Assembly: GCA_018830105.1 (NCBI GenBank)
Contig: JAHJTC010000006.1
Location: 246,543 to 310,542 of the forward strand
Source: Bacteroidota bacterium
GTDB taxonomy: Bacteria; Bacteroidota; Bacteroidia; Bacteroidales; F082
Direction of reading: 5' to 3'
Length of the DNA stretch: 64,000 nt
In this document: positions 25,445 through 33,651 of the stretch, piece after piece
Numbering within the stretch: position 1 is the stretch's first letter
Layout of the letters: every line of letters begins with the position of its first letter
The notes under the pieces: generated by a model
Told to the model about the DNA's origin: nothing
The model's input: only the letters and a program-made list of their open reading frames with translations
The model's database searches: none
Translations under genes and position numbers: made by a program

Positions 25445-27784
25445 CTATTCATAGCGTAAAGATTCTGCCGGATTTATCCTTGAAAGGCGGATAAGCTGAC
25501 CTGATATCGTCAACAGTGCAATAATTGTTGCGGCTAATCCGGCAAAAACAAAAATAAGCAGGTTAATATTTATATGATACGGAAAATCTGTAAGCCATTG
25601 ATGTATAAATAGGTAGCCTAAAGGGCTGGCAATAACAAACGCCAATCCAATGAGTTTTAACATAGTTACTGCCAGTAAGCGGTACAATTCAATCACACTG
25701 GCACCATGCACTTTTCTGATGCAAATTTCTTTGCGTCTTTTGTTGGTCATATAAGCCGCCATGCCATAGAGCCCCAAACTTGCAATAAACAAGGCAAGCA
25801 AACTAAAATAGACAAACACCCGGCCCTGAAGAGCAACTTCGTTGTAATGTTTTTCAAAGCTGTTTTCCATAAATTGATATTCCAATGGAAACTCAGGGCT
25901 GAACTGCTGCCATATTTCCTCAAGATGACTTATTGCAGCTTTAGCTTGTGCAGGATTGTATTTTACACAGACAATCATTGCATAGCGTTTACTGTTCATT
26001 ATTATCAGCGGACCAATAATATTGGTGGCATCCTGATAATGAAAGTCTTCGGCAATACCAATTACTTTAACCGTACCCCAGGATTCGGAATGATGTATTT
26101 TGCCAACGGGATTTTCCCAGCCAAAATAGGCTGCAGCGGCCCTGTTAATAATAATGCTTTTTTCATTTTCCGCTTCAGAATCTGAAAACATTTGTCCTTC
26201 GATAATCTTGATGTCAATCATATCAAGGAATTCGGGTGTTGTTGGTAAAAAAGTAAACTGCTTGGTTGCTCCGTCCATCTCAAAAGATTCTTGCCAGGTG
26301 ATGCTCCCTGGAATAGCATTTGTAAGCGCGACCTTTTCGATAGAGGCATTTGATTTCAATTCGGTTTCAAAGGCATTTAGTGCATTTGGGATTTCGGGAC
26401 TCAGTCGCGTATAAACAATGTTTTGGACATCAATGCCGAGGGGCTTGTTGTTCAAAAACTGAAATTGCTGCCAGGTAATTATAGTAACTGAAATCAAGCC
26501 AATGGAAACCACAAACTGACTTGTAGTAAGAAAACTTCTCAGTTGCCCCTTTTTCTGAATGTTTTCGCTGAATCCCTTGAGTATGTCAACAGGATTATAG
26601 GAGGCAAGCATCAAAGCGGGGATAATACCTGCCAATAAGCCGGTTACAAGCGCGATTAAGAGAACAAATAGTAGGTTTACGGGGTTACTGAAGTCAAAAA
26701 ATAGCGGTTTATCCAGCATGTTTCGCATGGCAGGCAGCAGCAGCTCAACCAATAGCAAGGCAATCAACATGGCCATAAAACTCATCAATACCGATTCGCC
26801 CAAAAACTGTCTGATCAGGCTGGCTTTTGAGCAGCCGATTGTCTTTTTTACGCCGGCTTCCTTGGCCCTGTCGGCCAGTTTTGCAGTTGAAATATTGATA
26901 AAATTTATCATGGCAAGGATCAGCACCAAAAGTCCAATCAGGGCAAAAGATCGAACAAGAGCGCTATTTCCATGAGCAATTCCAAACTCGTAAGGAATTG
27001 ATCTGTCAAAGTATATCTCATCAATTGCCTGGAGTGCAAAGGCCGGCTCTTTTCCGTTTGTCCAGCTCATTTTCCCTGCTAAGTAATCGTTTATAGCTTT
27101 TGAAGCCTCTGATTTTGTAACACCTTTTGCCAGCTTGAGGTAATAATGATAATTCCATTGATCAACACGATTCAGGAAGTCATCCTGCCCAGTAATTAAA
27201 GGGATATCGTCGAAAAGTGCCAGCGCATTAAAACTTAAGTGCGTATTTTCTAGTGGTTTTACGATTGCCGTAATGGTGTATGAATAGCTTTTGCCATAGC
27301 GTACAATTTTCCCCATCGGATTTTCGTCTCCAAAAATATCCTTTGCCTGTGTTGTTGTTAGCACCAGCGAGAAGGGCTCTTTCAGCGCCTGCTCTTTTGA
27401 TCCTTCAACAAACTCAATCTGAAAGATGTCGAAGATCGATGCATCCGTGAATAAAAGATTTTTGAATGACAACAGCTTTTCGCCATACCTTACAGAACTT
27501 TTTTTGCCATACTGCATATCGATACGCGCACTCTTTTCGATGAGTGGAAGTTTGTCGATAGTATATTTTAAGGCTGGTGCATGCAGACCCCACTCACCCT
27601 GAACCAATCGCACAATCTGATTGCCCTGCTTGTGCTGCTTATCCATAGCGGTCTCGTGCATCACAAAGGTCATGATAAGGAGTGTTGTTGCAAGTCCTGC
27701 TGCCAGGCCAAACACATTGATGATGCTGTTGAGGGGATCGCGCAGCCAGCGCCGCATGCTGATGATGAAAAAGTTTCGTATCAT
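25445..27784 (-). CDS. MacB/FtsX-type ABC transporter permease (copy 1)
   Basis: A 779-residue permease, directly after the adaptor gene (11 bases). TM1 is INVFGLAAGLATTLLIMTFV, the first cytoplasmic signature is DRAKEAGVKKTIGCSKASL, the second is KRRKEICIRKVHGASVIEL, and the C terminus is NPAESLRYE. It is the most divergent copy in the cytoplasmic loops (a Cys and a His replace usual residues) and slightly shorter. Position between adaptor and ATPase suggests the three form the basic transporter. Confidence 0.92.
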   Translation of the reverse strand: MIRNFFIISMRRWLRDPLNSIINVFGLAAGLATTLLIMTFVMHETAMDKQHKQGNQIVRLVQGEWGLHAPALKYTIDKLPLIEKSARIDMQYGKKSSVRYGEKLLSFKNLLFTDASIFDIFQIEFVEGSKEQALKEPFSLVLTTTQAKDIFGDENPMGKIVRYGKSYSYTITAIVKPLENTHLSFNALALFDDIPLITGQDDFLNRVDQWNYHYYLKLAKGVTKSEASKAINDYLAGKMSWTNGKEPAFALQAIDEIYFDRSIPYEFGIAHGNSALVRSFALIGLLVLILAMINFINISTAKLADRAKEAGVKKTIGCSKASLIRQFLGESVLMSFMAMLIALLLVELLLPAMRNMLDKPLFFDFSNPVNLLFVLLIALVTGLLAGIIPALMLASYNPVDILKGFSENIQKKGQLRSFLTTSQFVVSIGLISVTIITWQQFQFLNNKPLGIDVQNIVYTRLSPEIPNALNAFETELKSNASIEKVALTNAIPGSITWQESFEMDGATKQFTFLPTTPEFLDMIDIKIIEGQMFSDSEAENEKSIIINRAAAAYFGWENPVGKIHHSESWGTVKVIGIAEDFHYQDATNIIGPLIIMNSKRYAMIVCVKYNPAQAKAAISHLEEIWQQFSPEFPLEYQFMENSFEKHYNEVALQGRVFVYFSLLALFIASLGLYGMAAYMTNKRRKEICIRKVHGASVIELYRLLAVTMLKLIGLAFVIASPLGYLFIHQWLTDFPYHININLLIFVFAGLAATIIALLTISGQLIRLSRINPAESLRYE

Positions 27785-27795
27785 TTTAAACTTAC

Positions 27796-29049
27796 TTATT
27801 TGAATACAACCTTGTCTTTGTCACCAAAACTATCGTAGGATGAGATAATTACCTTTTCGCCGGGCTTTAAGCCTTCCATTACTTCGTAGTGGAGGGTATT
27901 TTGGCGGTTGATACTGATCGGACGTTTGGTTGCAAATTCCTCCGAAGGATCCAGCACATAAATCCAGTTGCCTCCGGTTTGTTGGAAGAAGCCACCGCGG
28001 CGCACGATTAGAGCATCAGTTTGGCTACTGAATTTAAGCCGGAGCTGCAATGTTTGACCTCTTTTGATATGCGGCGGATAGCCATTTTTGAAAAATAAAT
28101 CAACCTGAAACGATCCTGCAGTAACATCGGTGTATATTTTATCAATGCTTAGTTCATAGGTGGTTCCGCCAAAGTCAAAGGCTGCTTCCTGGCCAATATT
28201 CACGCGTGAAATATAGCGCTCATCAATATTTGCTCTGAGTTTAAAATCATCAGGATTGTCGATTTGGCCTAGATGTTCACCACTGTTTGCAGTTTGTCCG
28301 ATTTCGATGCTAAATGAAGAGAGTTTTCCATCAGCAGGCGCTTTTACATATAAATTTCCAAGACTAAGACGCAGCATATCCATGTTATTATACAAGCGAT
28401 CCATAGAAATATCAATCTGGGTATAGCGTCTTGATGCCGAAATGGAATCCAGCCGCTGAAGTTCGAGGGATATTTGAAGTTGTTTTTTGCCATAACGGTA
28501 GGTTCTTTCTGCATCTTCAAATTGCTCATCAGAAATCAGGCTGTCTGCATAGAGGGACTTCATCCTGCCGAAATTGGCTTCAACTTCTTCCAATTGCTGG
28601 TTTAGCCCGGTAATTTCTTTTAGGCGCATAAATTTATTTTGCTCCAAACCTATTTTTGTGTTCTGCAGGTTATTGATGGCTTCAAAGATGCGGGTTTCCT
28701 GTTCCATATAGCTTAACTCCAAATTGGTATTCACCAATTTTAAAATCGAGTCACCTTTTTTGAGCAGGGCACCGTCCTCAACATAGACCTCTTTAACATT
28801 GCCGCCCATAACGGCATCAATATAGATTGTTGTTTTAGGCAACACAACGCCATCTATCGGAATGAATTCCTGGAACTTATCTGCCTTAACTTCGGTAATC
28901 GTTACCTGATCGCGGTTAACATAAATTTTGCTGCTGTTGTCGCGCAAAAAAATCAGGTAAACAAGTAAAAACAAAAATACCAGCCCTCCAATGATTGCTG
29001 CAATTTTGCCCGTAGTCCATTTTTTCTTTTCAATCTTCCTGTCCATCAT
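27796..29049 (-). CDS. Periplasmic adaptor subunit of the ABC transporter (HlyD/MacA-like)
   Basis: A membrane-fusion protein of about 417 residues. I choose the start at 29049 (MMDRKIEKKKW) over the ATG at 29091: homologues of this kind begin MDRKIEKKKW, and the longer frame would overlap a candidate sigma54 promoter. After a TM anchor (AAIIGGLVFLFLLVYLIFL) come a lipoyl/barrel-sandwich half (AVMGGNVKEVYVEDGALLKKG), a coiled coil of roughly 100 residues with LEQNKF and EDAERTYRYGKK, the second half (LYVKAPADGKLSSFSIEIGQ) and a beta-barrel region. It would link the inner-membrane permease to the periplasm or an outer-membrane exit. No TolC-like gene is next to it. Confidence 0.88.
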   Translation of the reverse strand: MMDRKIEKKKWTTGKIAAIIGGLVFLFLLVYLIFLRDNSSKIYVNRDQVTITEVKADKFQEFIPIDGVVLPKTTIYIDAVMGGNVKEVYVEDGALLKKGDSILKLVNTNLELSYMEQETRIFEAINNLQNTKIGLEQNKFMRLKEITGLNQQLEEVEANFGRMKSLYADSLISDEQFEDAERTYRYGKKQLQISLELQRLDSISASRRYTQIDISMDRLYNNMDMLRLSLGNLYVKAPADGKLSSFSIEIGQTANSGEHLGQIDNPDDFKLRANIDERYISRVNIGQEAAFDFGGTTYELSIDKIYTDVTAGSFQVDLFFKNGYPPHIKRGQTLQLRLKFSSQTDALIVRRGGFFQQTGGNWIYVLDPSEEFATKRPISINRQNTLHYEVMEGLKPGEKVIISSYDSFGDKDKVVFK

Positions 29050-29075
29050 TTTCAGTTTTTTTTGTTGATGTTTTA

Positions 29076-29090
29076 ACCAAGACTGTGCCA
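29076..29090 (-). promoter_or_regulatory. Candidate sigma54 (-24/-12) promoter of the FtsX operon
   Basis: On the minus strand TGGCAC (29090-29085) is a perfect -24 element. At the correct spacing the -12 position reads TGGT instead of TTGC, so the second element is weak. The start of transcription would fall near 29064, about 15 bases before the chosen ATG at 29049. A divergent sigma54-dependent regulator 150 bases away supports the reading. Confidence 0.5.
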
Positions 29091-29170
29091 TTGACGGTAA
29101 GTATCTACATATGAGGAATATAGAATAAAGTTTGAAGAGGGGTGTAACATTCAGTGTTCATTTTCGTCCA

Positions 29171-29178
29171 TATATTTG
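29171..29178 (+). promoter_or_regulatory. Candidate -7 element of the regulator/kinase genes
   Basis: TATATTTG fits TAnnTTTG and lies 63 bases before the response-regulator ATG. There is no clear -33 box, which would suit an activated or weak promoter. Confidence 0.45.
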
Positions 29179-29185
29179 TACAATT

Positions 29186-29202
29186 ATGAACATTATGTTT
29201 AT
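29186..29202. promoter_or_regulatory. Imperfect 17-base palindrome, possible activator site
   Basis: ATGAACATTATGTTTAT is symmetric around its central T with a single G-T mismatch. A further TGAACA half-site occurs inverted at 29155-29160. The palindrome lies about 100 bases upstream of the candidate -24/-12 site, in the range usual for enhancer sites of NtrC-type activators, and just downstream of the regulator's own -7 element. Confidence 0.35.
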
Positions 29203-29240
29203 TTTTACACCACCAAACTAACCCAATATCGATTTGCCTT

Positions 29241-30620
29241 ATGGAGAAAATCAATGCCCGAATCTTAATCGTTGACGATGATGCTGATGTTTTAATGGCT
29301 GCACGCCTGTTTTTGCGCCAGCATATCGAGTTTGTTCATACAGAGAAAAATCCAGAAAACCTGCCTGATTTGCTTAAGGCAGAGACCTACGATCTGATTT
29401 TGCTCGATATGAATTTTTCACGGGATGCCACTTCCGGAAAGGAAGGGTTTCGGTGGATGAATAAAATTATGGAAATTGATCCTGCTGCGGCCGTAATTTT
29501 AATTACAGGCTATGGCGATATTGAACTCGCGGTGCAGGGCATCAAGCAGGGCGCCACAAATTTTCTGTTGAAGCCCTGGGAAAATAAAAAGCTGTTGGCA
29601 ACCATCAATGCCACGCTGGAAGTTAGGCGATCCAAGGTTGAGCTGCAGGATTTAAAGAGTAAGCAAAAGATGATGATTGCAGATCAGGATCAGGCTTACA
29701 GCAATATCATTGGGAGCAGCCCGGCAATGATGAAGGTGCTGGGAACTGTTGACAAAGTAGCTAAAACAGATGCCAATGTGCTGATTTTAGGAGAAAATGG
29801 CACAGGAAAAGAGGTTATTGCGAGGGCGATACACAGGGCATCGAGGCGTGATGGAGAAGTTTTTGTGAGTGTTGACTTAGGCGCAATCACCGAGAGTTTG
29901 TTCGAGAGCGAGTTATTTGGCTACAAAAAAGGCGCTTTCACAGATGCCAAAGAAGATCGTGCCGGTCGCTTTGAGGCGGCAAATAAAGGAACGATCTTTC
30001 TGGATGAAATTGGAAATCTTTCGCAGGCTTTACAGTCGAAATTGCTAAGTGTGCTCCAAAACAGGAAAGTTGTCCGTTTAGGATCGCACAAAGAAACACC
30101 GATAGATGTAAGGCTGGTTTGTGCTACAAATATGCCGCTTTATCAAATGGTTAGCGAGAATAAGTTCAGGCAGGATTTACTGTACCGTATCAATACCGTT
30201 GAGATTAAATTGCCGGCGCTGCGCGAACGCGTAGAAGATATCGAACCCTTAGTGGATCATTTCCTGGAACAGTATTGTAAAAAATACAAATTACAGAAAA
30301 AGCGATTAAATGCCAGTACTTTAAAACGGCTTCAAGTACATCACTGGCCCGGAAATATCCGCGAGTTGCAGCATGCAGTCGAACGTGCAGTAATCATGAG
30401 CGAAGGCACCGTTTTGGAACCCCATGACTTTTTCTTGTCCGAATCGGAAGACAAAACAGAGGTGAACCGCATGCCGTCCAATATGAATTTGGAGGAAACA
30501 GAAAAGATGCTGATACGTAAAGTTGTTGATAAACATGGCGGCAATATCAGTCGCGCTGCCAAGGAGTTAGGATTAACCCGGGCCTCATTGTACCGTAGAA
30601 TGGAAAAGTATGATCTTTAG
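29241..30620 (+). CDS. Sigma54-dependent response regulator (NtrC family)
   Basis: A 459-residue three-domain activator. The receiver (about 5-125) has the acidic cluster DDD at 12-14, the phospho-acceptor Asp56 and Lys111. The AAA+ domain (about 155-390) has Walker A GENGTGKE at 184-191, the sigma54-contact loop GAFTDA at 231-236 (GAFTGA variant) and Walker B FLDEIG at 253-258. A Fis-type helix-turn-helix ends the protein (GNISRAAKELGLTRASLYRR). It should open promoters bound by sigma54 after phosphorylation by the kinase, whose gene overlaps by 11 bases. It is divergent from the 17-kb FtsX operon, its likely target. Confidence 0.95.
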   Translation: MEKINARILIVDDDADVLMAARLFLRQHIEFVHTEKNPENLPDLLKAETYDLILLDMNFSRDATSGKEGFRWMNKIMEIDPAAAVILITGYGDIELAVQGIKQGATNFLLKPWENKKLLATINATLEVRRSKVELQDLKSKQKMMIADQDQAYSNIIGSSPAMMKVLGTVDKVAKTDANVLILGENGTGKEVIARAIHRASRRDGEVFVSVDLGAITESLFESELFGYKKGAFTDAKEDRAGRFEAANKGTIFLDEIGNLSQALQSKLLSVLQNRKVVRLGSHKETPIDVRLVCATNMPLYQMVSENKFRQDLLYRINTVEIKLPALRERVEDIEPLVDHFLEQYCKKYKLQKKRLNASTLKRLQVHHWPGNIRELQHAVERAVIMSEGTVLEPHDFFLSESEDKTEVNRMPSNMNLEETEKMLIRKVVDKHGGNISRAAKELGLTRASLYRRMEKYDL

Positions 30621-31965
30621 AAAATTTCGTTTCCAGATAGTTGTACGTGTGCTGCTGATAGTGGCTTCGTCTCTGGTTTTGGGGCACCTTTTTCAAAAGG
30701 AGCAATATCAGGTAAGCGTTATTATTTTGTTACTGCTTGTGCTGCTGCAAACCATTTCTTTAATTTTATTTGCTGAACATACCAACAACAGATTGGCAAA
30801 ATTCCTGCAGGGGATTCGCCATGCTGATTTTTCAGCCTCCTTTTCTGATGAGGGATTGGGAAAAAGTTTTACCAATCTTAGCCATCAATTCAACCAAATT
30901 ATTCATGAGTTTAAGAAAAACAGGGCTGAAAAGGAGGAGCATTTTAATTATTTGCTTACAGTAATTCAGCATGTTAGCATTGGTATTATCGTGTTCAGAC
31001 ATGATGGAAAAATTGATGTTTTCAACAATGCGATTAAAAAGATGTTGCGGGTGAGTCACCTGCGAAACATCAGTGAGTTGAGTGCAGTAAAAGACGATTT
31101 GCCCGAGATATTGCTGCATATGAAGGCCGGTGATAAAAACCTTATCAAGATTTTTCTGGAGGACGAACTCATTCAGGTATCGATAAATGCCACCGAGTTT
31201 CGCATGCGTGGCGAAGAATATGTGCTTGTTTCGCTGCAAAATATCCATCCCGAACTCGAAGAAAAGGAAATAGAAAGCTGGCAGCGTCTGATCAGAGTGC
31301 TTACCCACGAAATCATGAATTCCATCACACCGATTTCTTCGCTGGCTTCTACCGTGCAGGAAATGATGACCAATCCCGAAACCGACAAACTAGAGCTGAA
31401 TCAACTTAACGAAGAAGATCTGGAAAGCATTTATAGTGCTATGGCTACCATAGAAAGCAGAAGCCGTGGCCTGCTTAATTTTGTCGAGATCTACCGCAAT
31501 TTAACACGCATTCCCAAACCCAATTTCAGGTATTTTGCCATCAAGGAATTGTTTGATAAGGCACACGAATTGCTTAAACCAAAGCTTGATAAGTTTAATA
31601 TAAAATGCGTTTGCAAGGTTTTTCCTGAAGAAATGATGCTTTTGGCAGACCCCGATCTGGTTGATCAGGTGCTAATCAACTTATTGCTCAATGCAATTGA
31701 TGCCGTTAAAGAGCAGGAAAATGCGCAAATTTCAATCACCGCTTCAACCAACCTGAATAACCGCATCACCGTTGACATTGCTGACAATGGCTCAGGGATA
31801 AAAACCGATCTGATGGATAAAATATTTATGCCCTTTTTTACCAGCAAAAAGGAAGGTTCCGGTATAGGGCTCAGCCTTTCGCGTCAGATCATGCAGATGC
31901 ACAAAGGTGCCATATCGGTGAAATCAAAACCGGGAGAAGGAACGGTTTTCACCCTAACTTTTTAG
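30610..31965 (+). CDS. Membrane-bound sensor histidine kinase (NtrB/NtrY-like)
   Basis: A 451-residue kinase. Two TM helices (about 11-27 and 35-55) enclose only a very short external loop, so the signal is probably sensed in the membrane or cytoplasm. A HAMP/PAS-like segment (about 60-215) is followed by the H-box LTHEIMNSITPISS with His233, and an ATPase domain with N-box NLLLNAIDAV, DNGSGI and GSGIGLSLSRQI. The ATG lies inside the regulator gene (11-base overlap), indicating translational coupling. It is the cognate kinase of that regulator; with no sensory domain outside, intramembrane sensing of envelope stress is a reasonable inference. Confidence 0.93.
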   Translation: MIFRKFRFQIVVRVLLIVASSLVLGHLFQKEQYQVSVIILLLLVLLQTISLILFAEHTNNRLAKFLQGIRHADFSASFSDEGLGKSFTNLSHQFNQIIHEFKKNRAEKEEHFNYLLTVIQHVSIGIIVFRHDGKIDVFNNAIKKMLRVSHLRNISELSAVKDDLPEILLHMKAGDKNLIKIFLEDELIQVSINATEFRMRGEEYVLVSLQNIHPELEEKEIESWQRLIRVLTHEIMNSITPISSLASTVQEMMTNPETDKLELNQLNEEDLESIYSAMATIESRSRGLLNFVEIYRNLTRIPKPNFRYFAIKELFDKAHELLKPKLDKFNIKCVCKVFPEEMMLLADPDLVDQVLINLLLNAIDAVKEQENAQISITASTNLNNRITVDIADNGSGIKTDLMDKIFMPFFTSKKEGSGIGLSLSRQIMQMHKGAISVKSKPGEGTVFTLTF

Positions 31966-32004
31966 TTGTAAATTTTGCGTGTGATGGTTAAAACGAATTT
32001 CTGT

Positions 32005-32012
32005 TATATTTG
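32005..32012 (+). promoter_or_regulatory. Candidate -7 element of the FG-GAP protein gene
   Basis: TATATTTG fits TAnnTTTG, 64 bases before the ATG at 32077. A TTTG at 31974-31977 is further upstream than usual (27-base spacer), so the -33 box is doubtful. Confidence 0.4.
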
Positions 32013-32076
32013 TCAATCTTTGCGACCTGAGCTATAAAATGCCTCAATTAGGTTTCTTCTTTTTAAAGCTAAATCA

Positions 32077-33579
32077 ATGAAACAACCACTATTTCTACTT
32101 TTATCCATTTTCGTTTTTGCTCAGAGCTTATCAGCGCAGGTTTTTATTGAGCATGACAAACAAATTAAACCAAAAACACAGGCTTCAGCTGTTTGGATTC
32201 CGGGCAGTACTGGCTTAGATCTTGTGGTTTCCGGCGAGTTGATTCAGGCTAAAGTTATCCGTAATACAACCTTTTATAAAAAAGATGCATCGCATCGGTT
32301 CAGGTCAACTGCCAAAGGCTTGCCCGATTTTTCGCAGGGCGATATGGACGTTGCGGATTTCAACAAAGATGGCCGCATGGACATCATCATCACCGGATTA
32401 GGAACTGATGGGCAGCAGATAGCCGGCCTCTATTTACAACAGAGCAATGGCATGTTTCAGCTTAGCAGACAGGAAATTCCTGCACTGATAAACGGCTCTG
32501 TTCAATTTGGAGATTTTGATAACGACAGGGATGAGGATGTGTTAATAACAGGCAAGGATCGGCAGGGTCGCCTGCAAACCTTCGTATTGGTAAACCAGGA
32601 TGGTCAGTTGCAGCAACAAGCATTCGGGCTTCCCGGTGTCGTTAATGGAGAGGCCTCCTGGAAAGATGCCAATAAGGATGGGTACTTTGATGTTTTTATT
32701 ACAGGGATGGCCTACAATGCACCCATAAGCAGTTTGTATGTTTTTCGCAAAGGCGAATACCTGCTTCATCCTCAGGAATTTAAACCGCTGCACCAGAGTG
32801 CAGTTTTGTGGGCCGATTTTAATAATGACGGGCATCAGGATTTTATTTTGGCCGGAGCCGATGTTGATGGATTGCCTTACACTAGAATTTTTACGGGGAA
32901 TAAGGGGTTTTATTTTGATGAACGGATGATCTCCGGATTGAGGCCTTTGAAAAACCTGAGCATGGATGCCGGCGATTTTGATGCCGATGGTGATATTGAT
33001 TTTGTGATGGCAGGCGAGAGCCTCGAACGGCCATATACCATCCTTTATGAAAATTTAGGGAATGGCGTATTTAAGGATTTTATTGCCGGCTTGCCAGGCG
33101 TTAGCGAGGGCGTTGTGCGTTTTGGTGATTTTGACAATGATGGCGATCTGGATCTCTTCCTGATGGGAATAGATGTATGTTATAATCTTATTGGCACCAT
33201 TTACCGCAACAATACCAATCCGGAGCGCATTGTTGAAGACAGCATCACCAATATTTTTATCGATTCACCTATAGTTGAGCGCGTACGCGGGCCGTATTAT
33301 TATTTCGTTTTCTCATCCTGTTTTTGTGATATCGATAATTCAGGCGAGAAAGGCTACCATGCTTTTGTAAGTAATATTCATCAGGAGAACAGAGATTTTA
33401 ACCTCACCTATATTTTCAATGATTTGCTCATCAAACAATTCCCCGGATGGGGTTGGAGCGATCGCGGACATCGTACTTCCAATGCCTTTATCAGCATTCA
33501 GGATGCCGAAGAGGGTCGAAAACAGGTGATTGGCGCCTACAAAGCAGATAATTTTGAAATGCACTATATCAATTGGTAA
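32077..33579 (+). CDS. Secreted FG-GAP/VCBS repeat protein
   Basis: A 500-residue exported protein: signal peptide ending near SLSAQ, then six calcium-binding FG-GAP/VCBS-like repeats. Each has a core such as DFNKDGRMDIIITG, DFDNDRDEDVLITG, DANKDGYFDVFITG, DFNNDGHQDFILAG, DFDADGDIDFVMAG and DFDNDGDLDLFLMG, spaced about 48-52 residues apart. These DxDxDG loops build a beta-propeller. The last ~110 residues are not repeats and contain a Cys pair (FSSCFCDID). No T9SS sorting domain is seen, so it may stay in the periplasm or be released another way. Role unknown; propellers of this type bind ligands or proteins. Confidence 0.85.
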   Translation: MKQPLFLLLSIFVFAQSLSAQVFIEHDKQIKPKTQASAVWIPGSTGLDLVVSGELIQAKVIRNTTFYKKDASHRFRSTAKGLPDFSQGDMDVADFNKDGRMDIIITGLGTDGQQIAGLYLQQSNGMFQLSRQEIPALINGSVQFGDFDNDRDEDVLITGKDRQGRLQTFVLVNQDGQLQQQAFGLPGVVNGEASWKDANKDGYFDVFITGMAYNAPISSLYVFRKGEYLLHPQEFKPLHQSAVLWADFNNDGHQDFILAGADVDGLPYTRIFTGNKGFYFDERMISGLRPLKNLSMDAGDFDADGDIDFVMAGESLERPYTILYENLGNGVFKDFIAGLPGVSEGVVRFGDFDNDGDLDLFLMGIDVCYNLIGTIYRNNTNPERIVEDSITNIFIDSPIVERVRGPYYYFVFSSCFCDIDNSGEKGYHAFVSNIHQENRDFNLTYIFNDLLIKQFPGWGWSDRGHRTSNAFISIQDAEEGRKQVIGAYKADNFEMHYINW

Positions 33580-33651
33580 GTGTTTTTCAACCCTTTAAGT
33601 ATGTGAAGGCCTGAAATGGTGATTTCAGGTTTTCTCAAAATTTGTTTACCT

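Noticed and set aside
29050..29091. Longer N terminus of the adaptor protein (MAQSWLKHQQ...)
   Set aside because: Homologues begin at MDRKIEKKKW, and the extra segment coincides with a candidate -24/-12 promoter.
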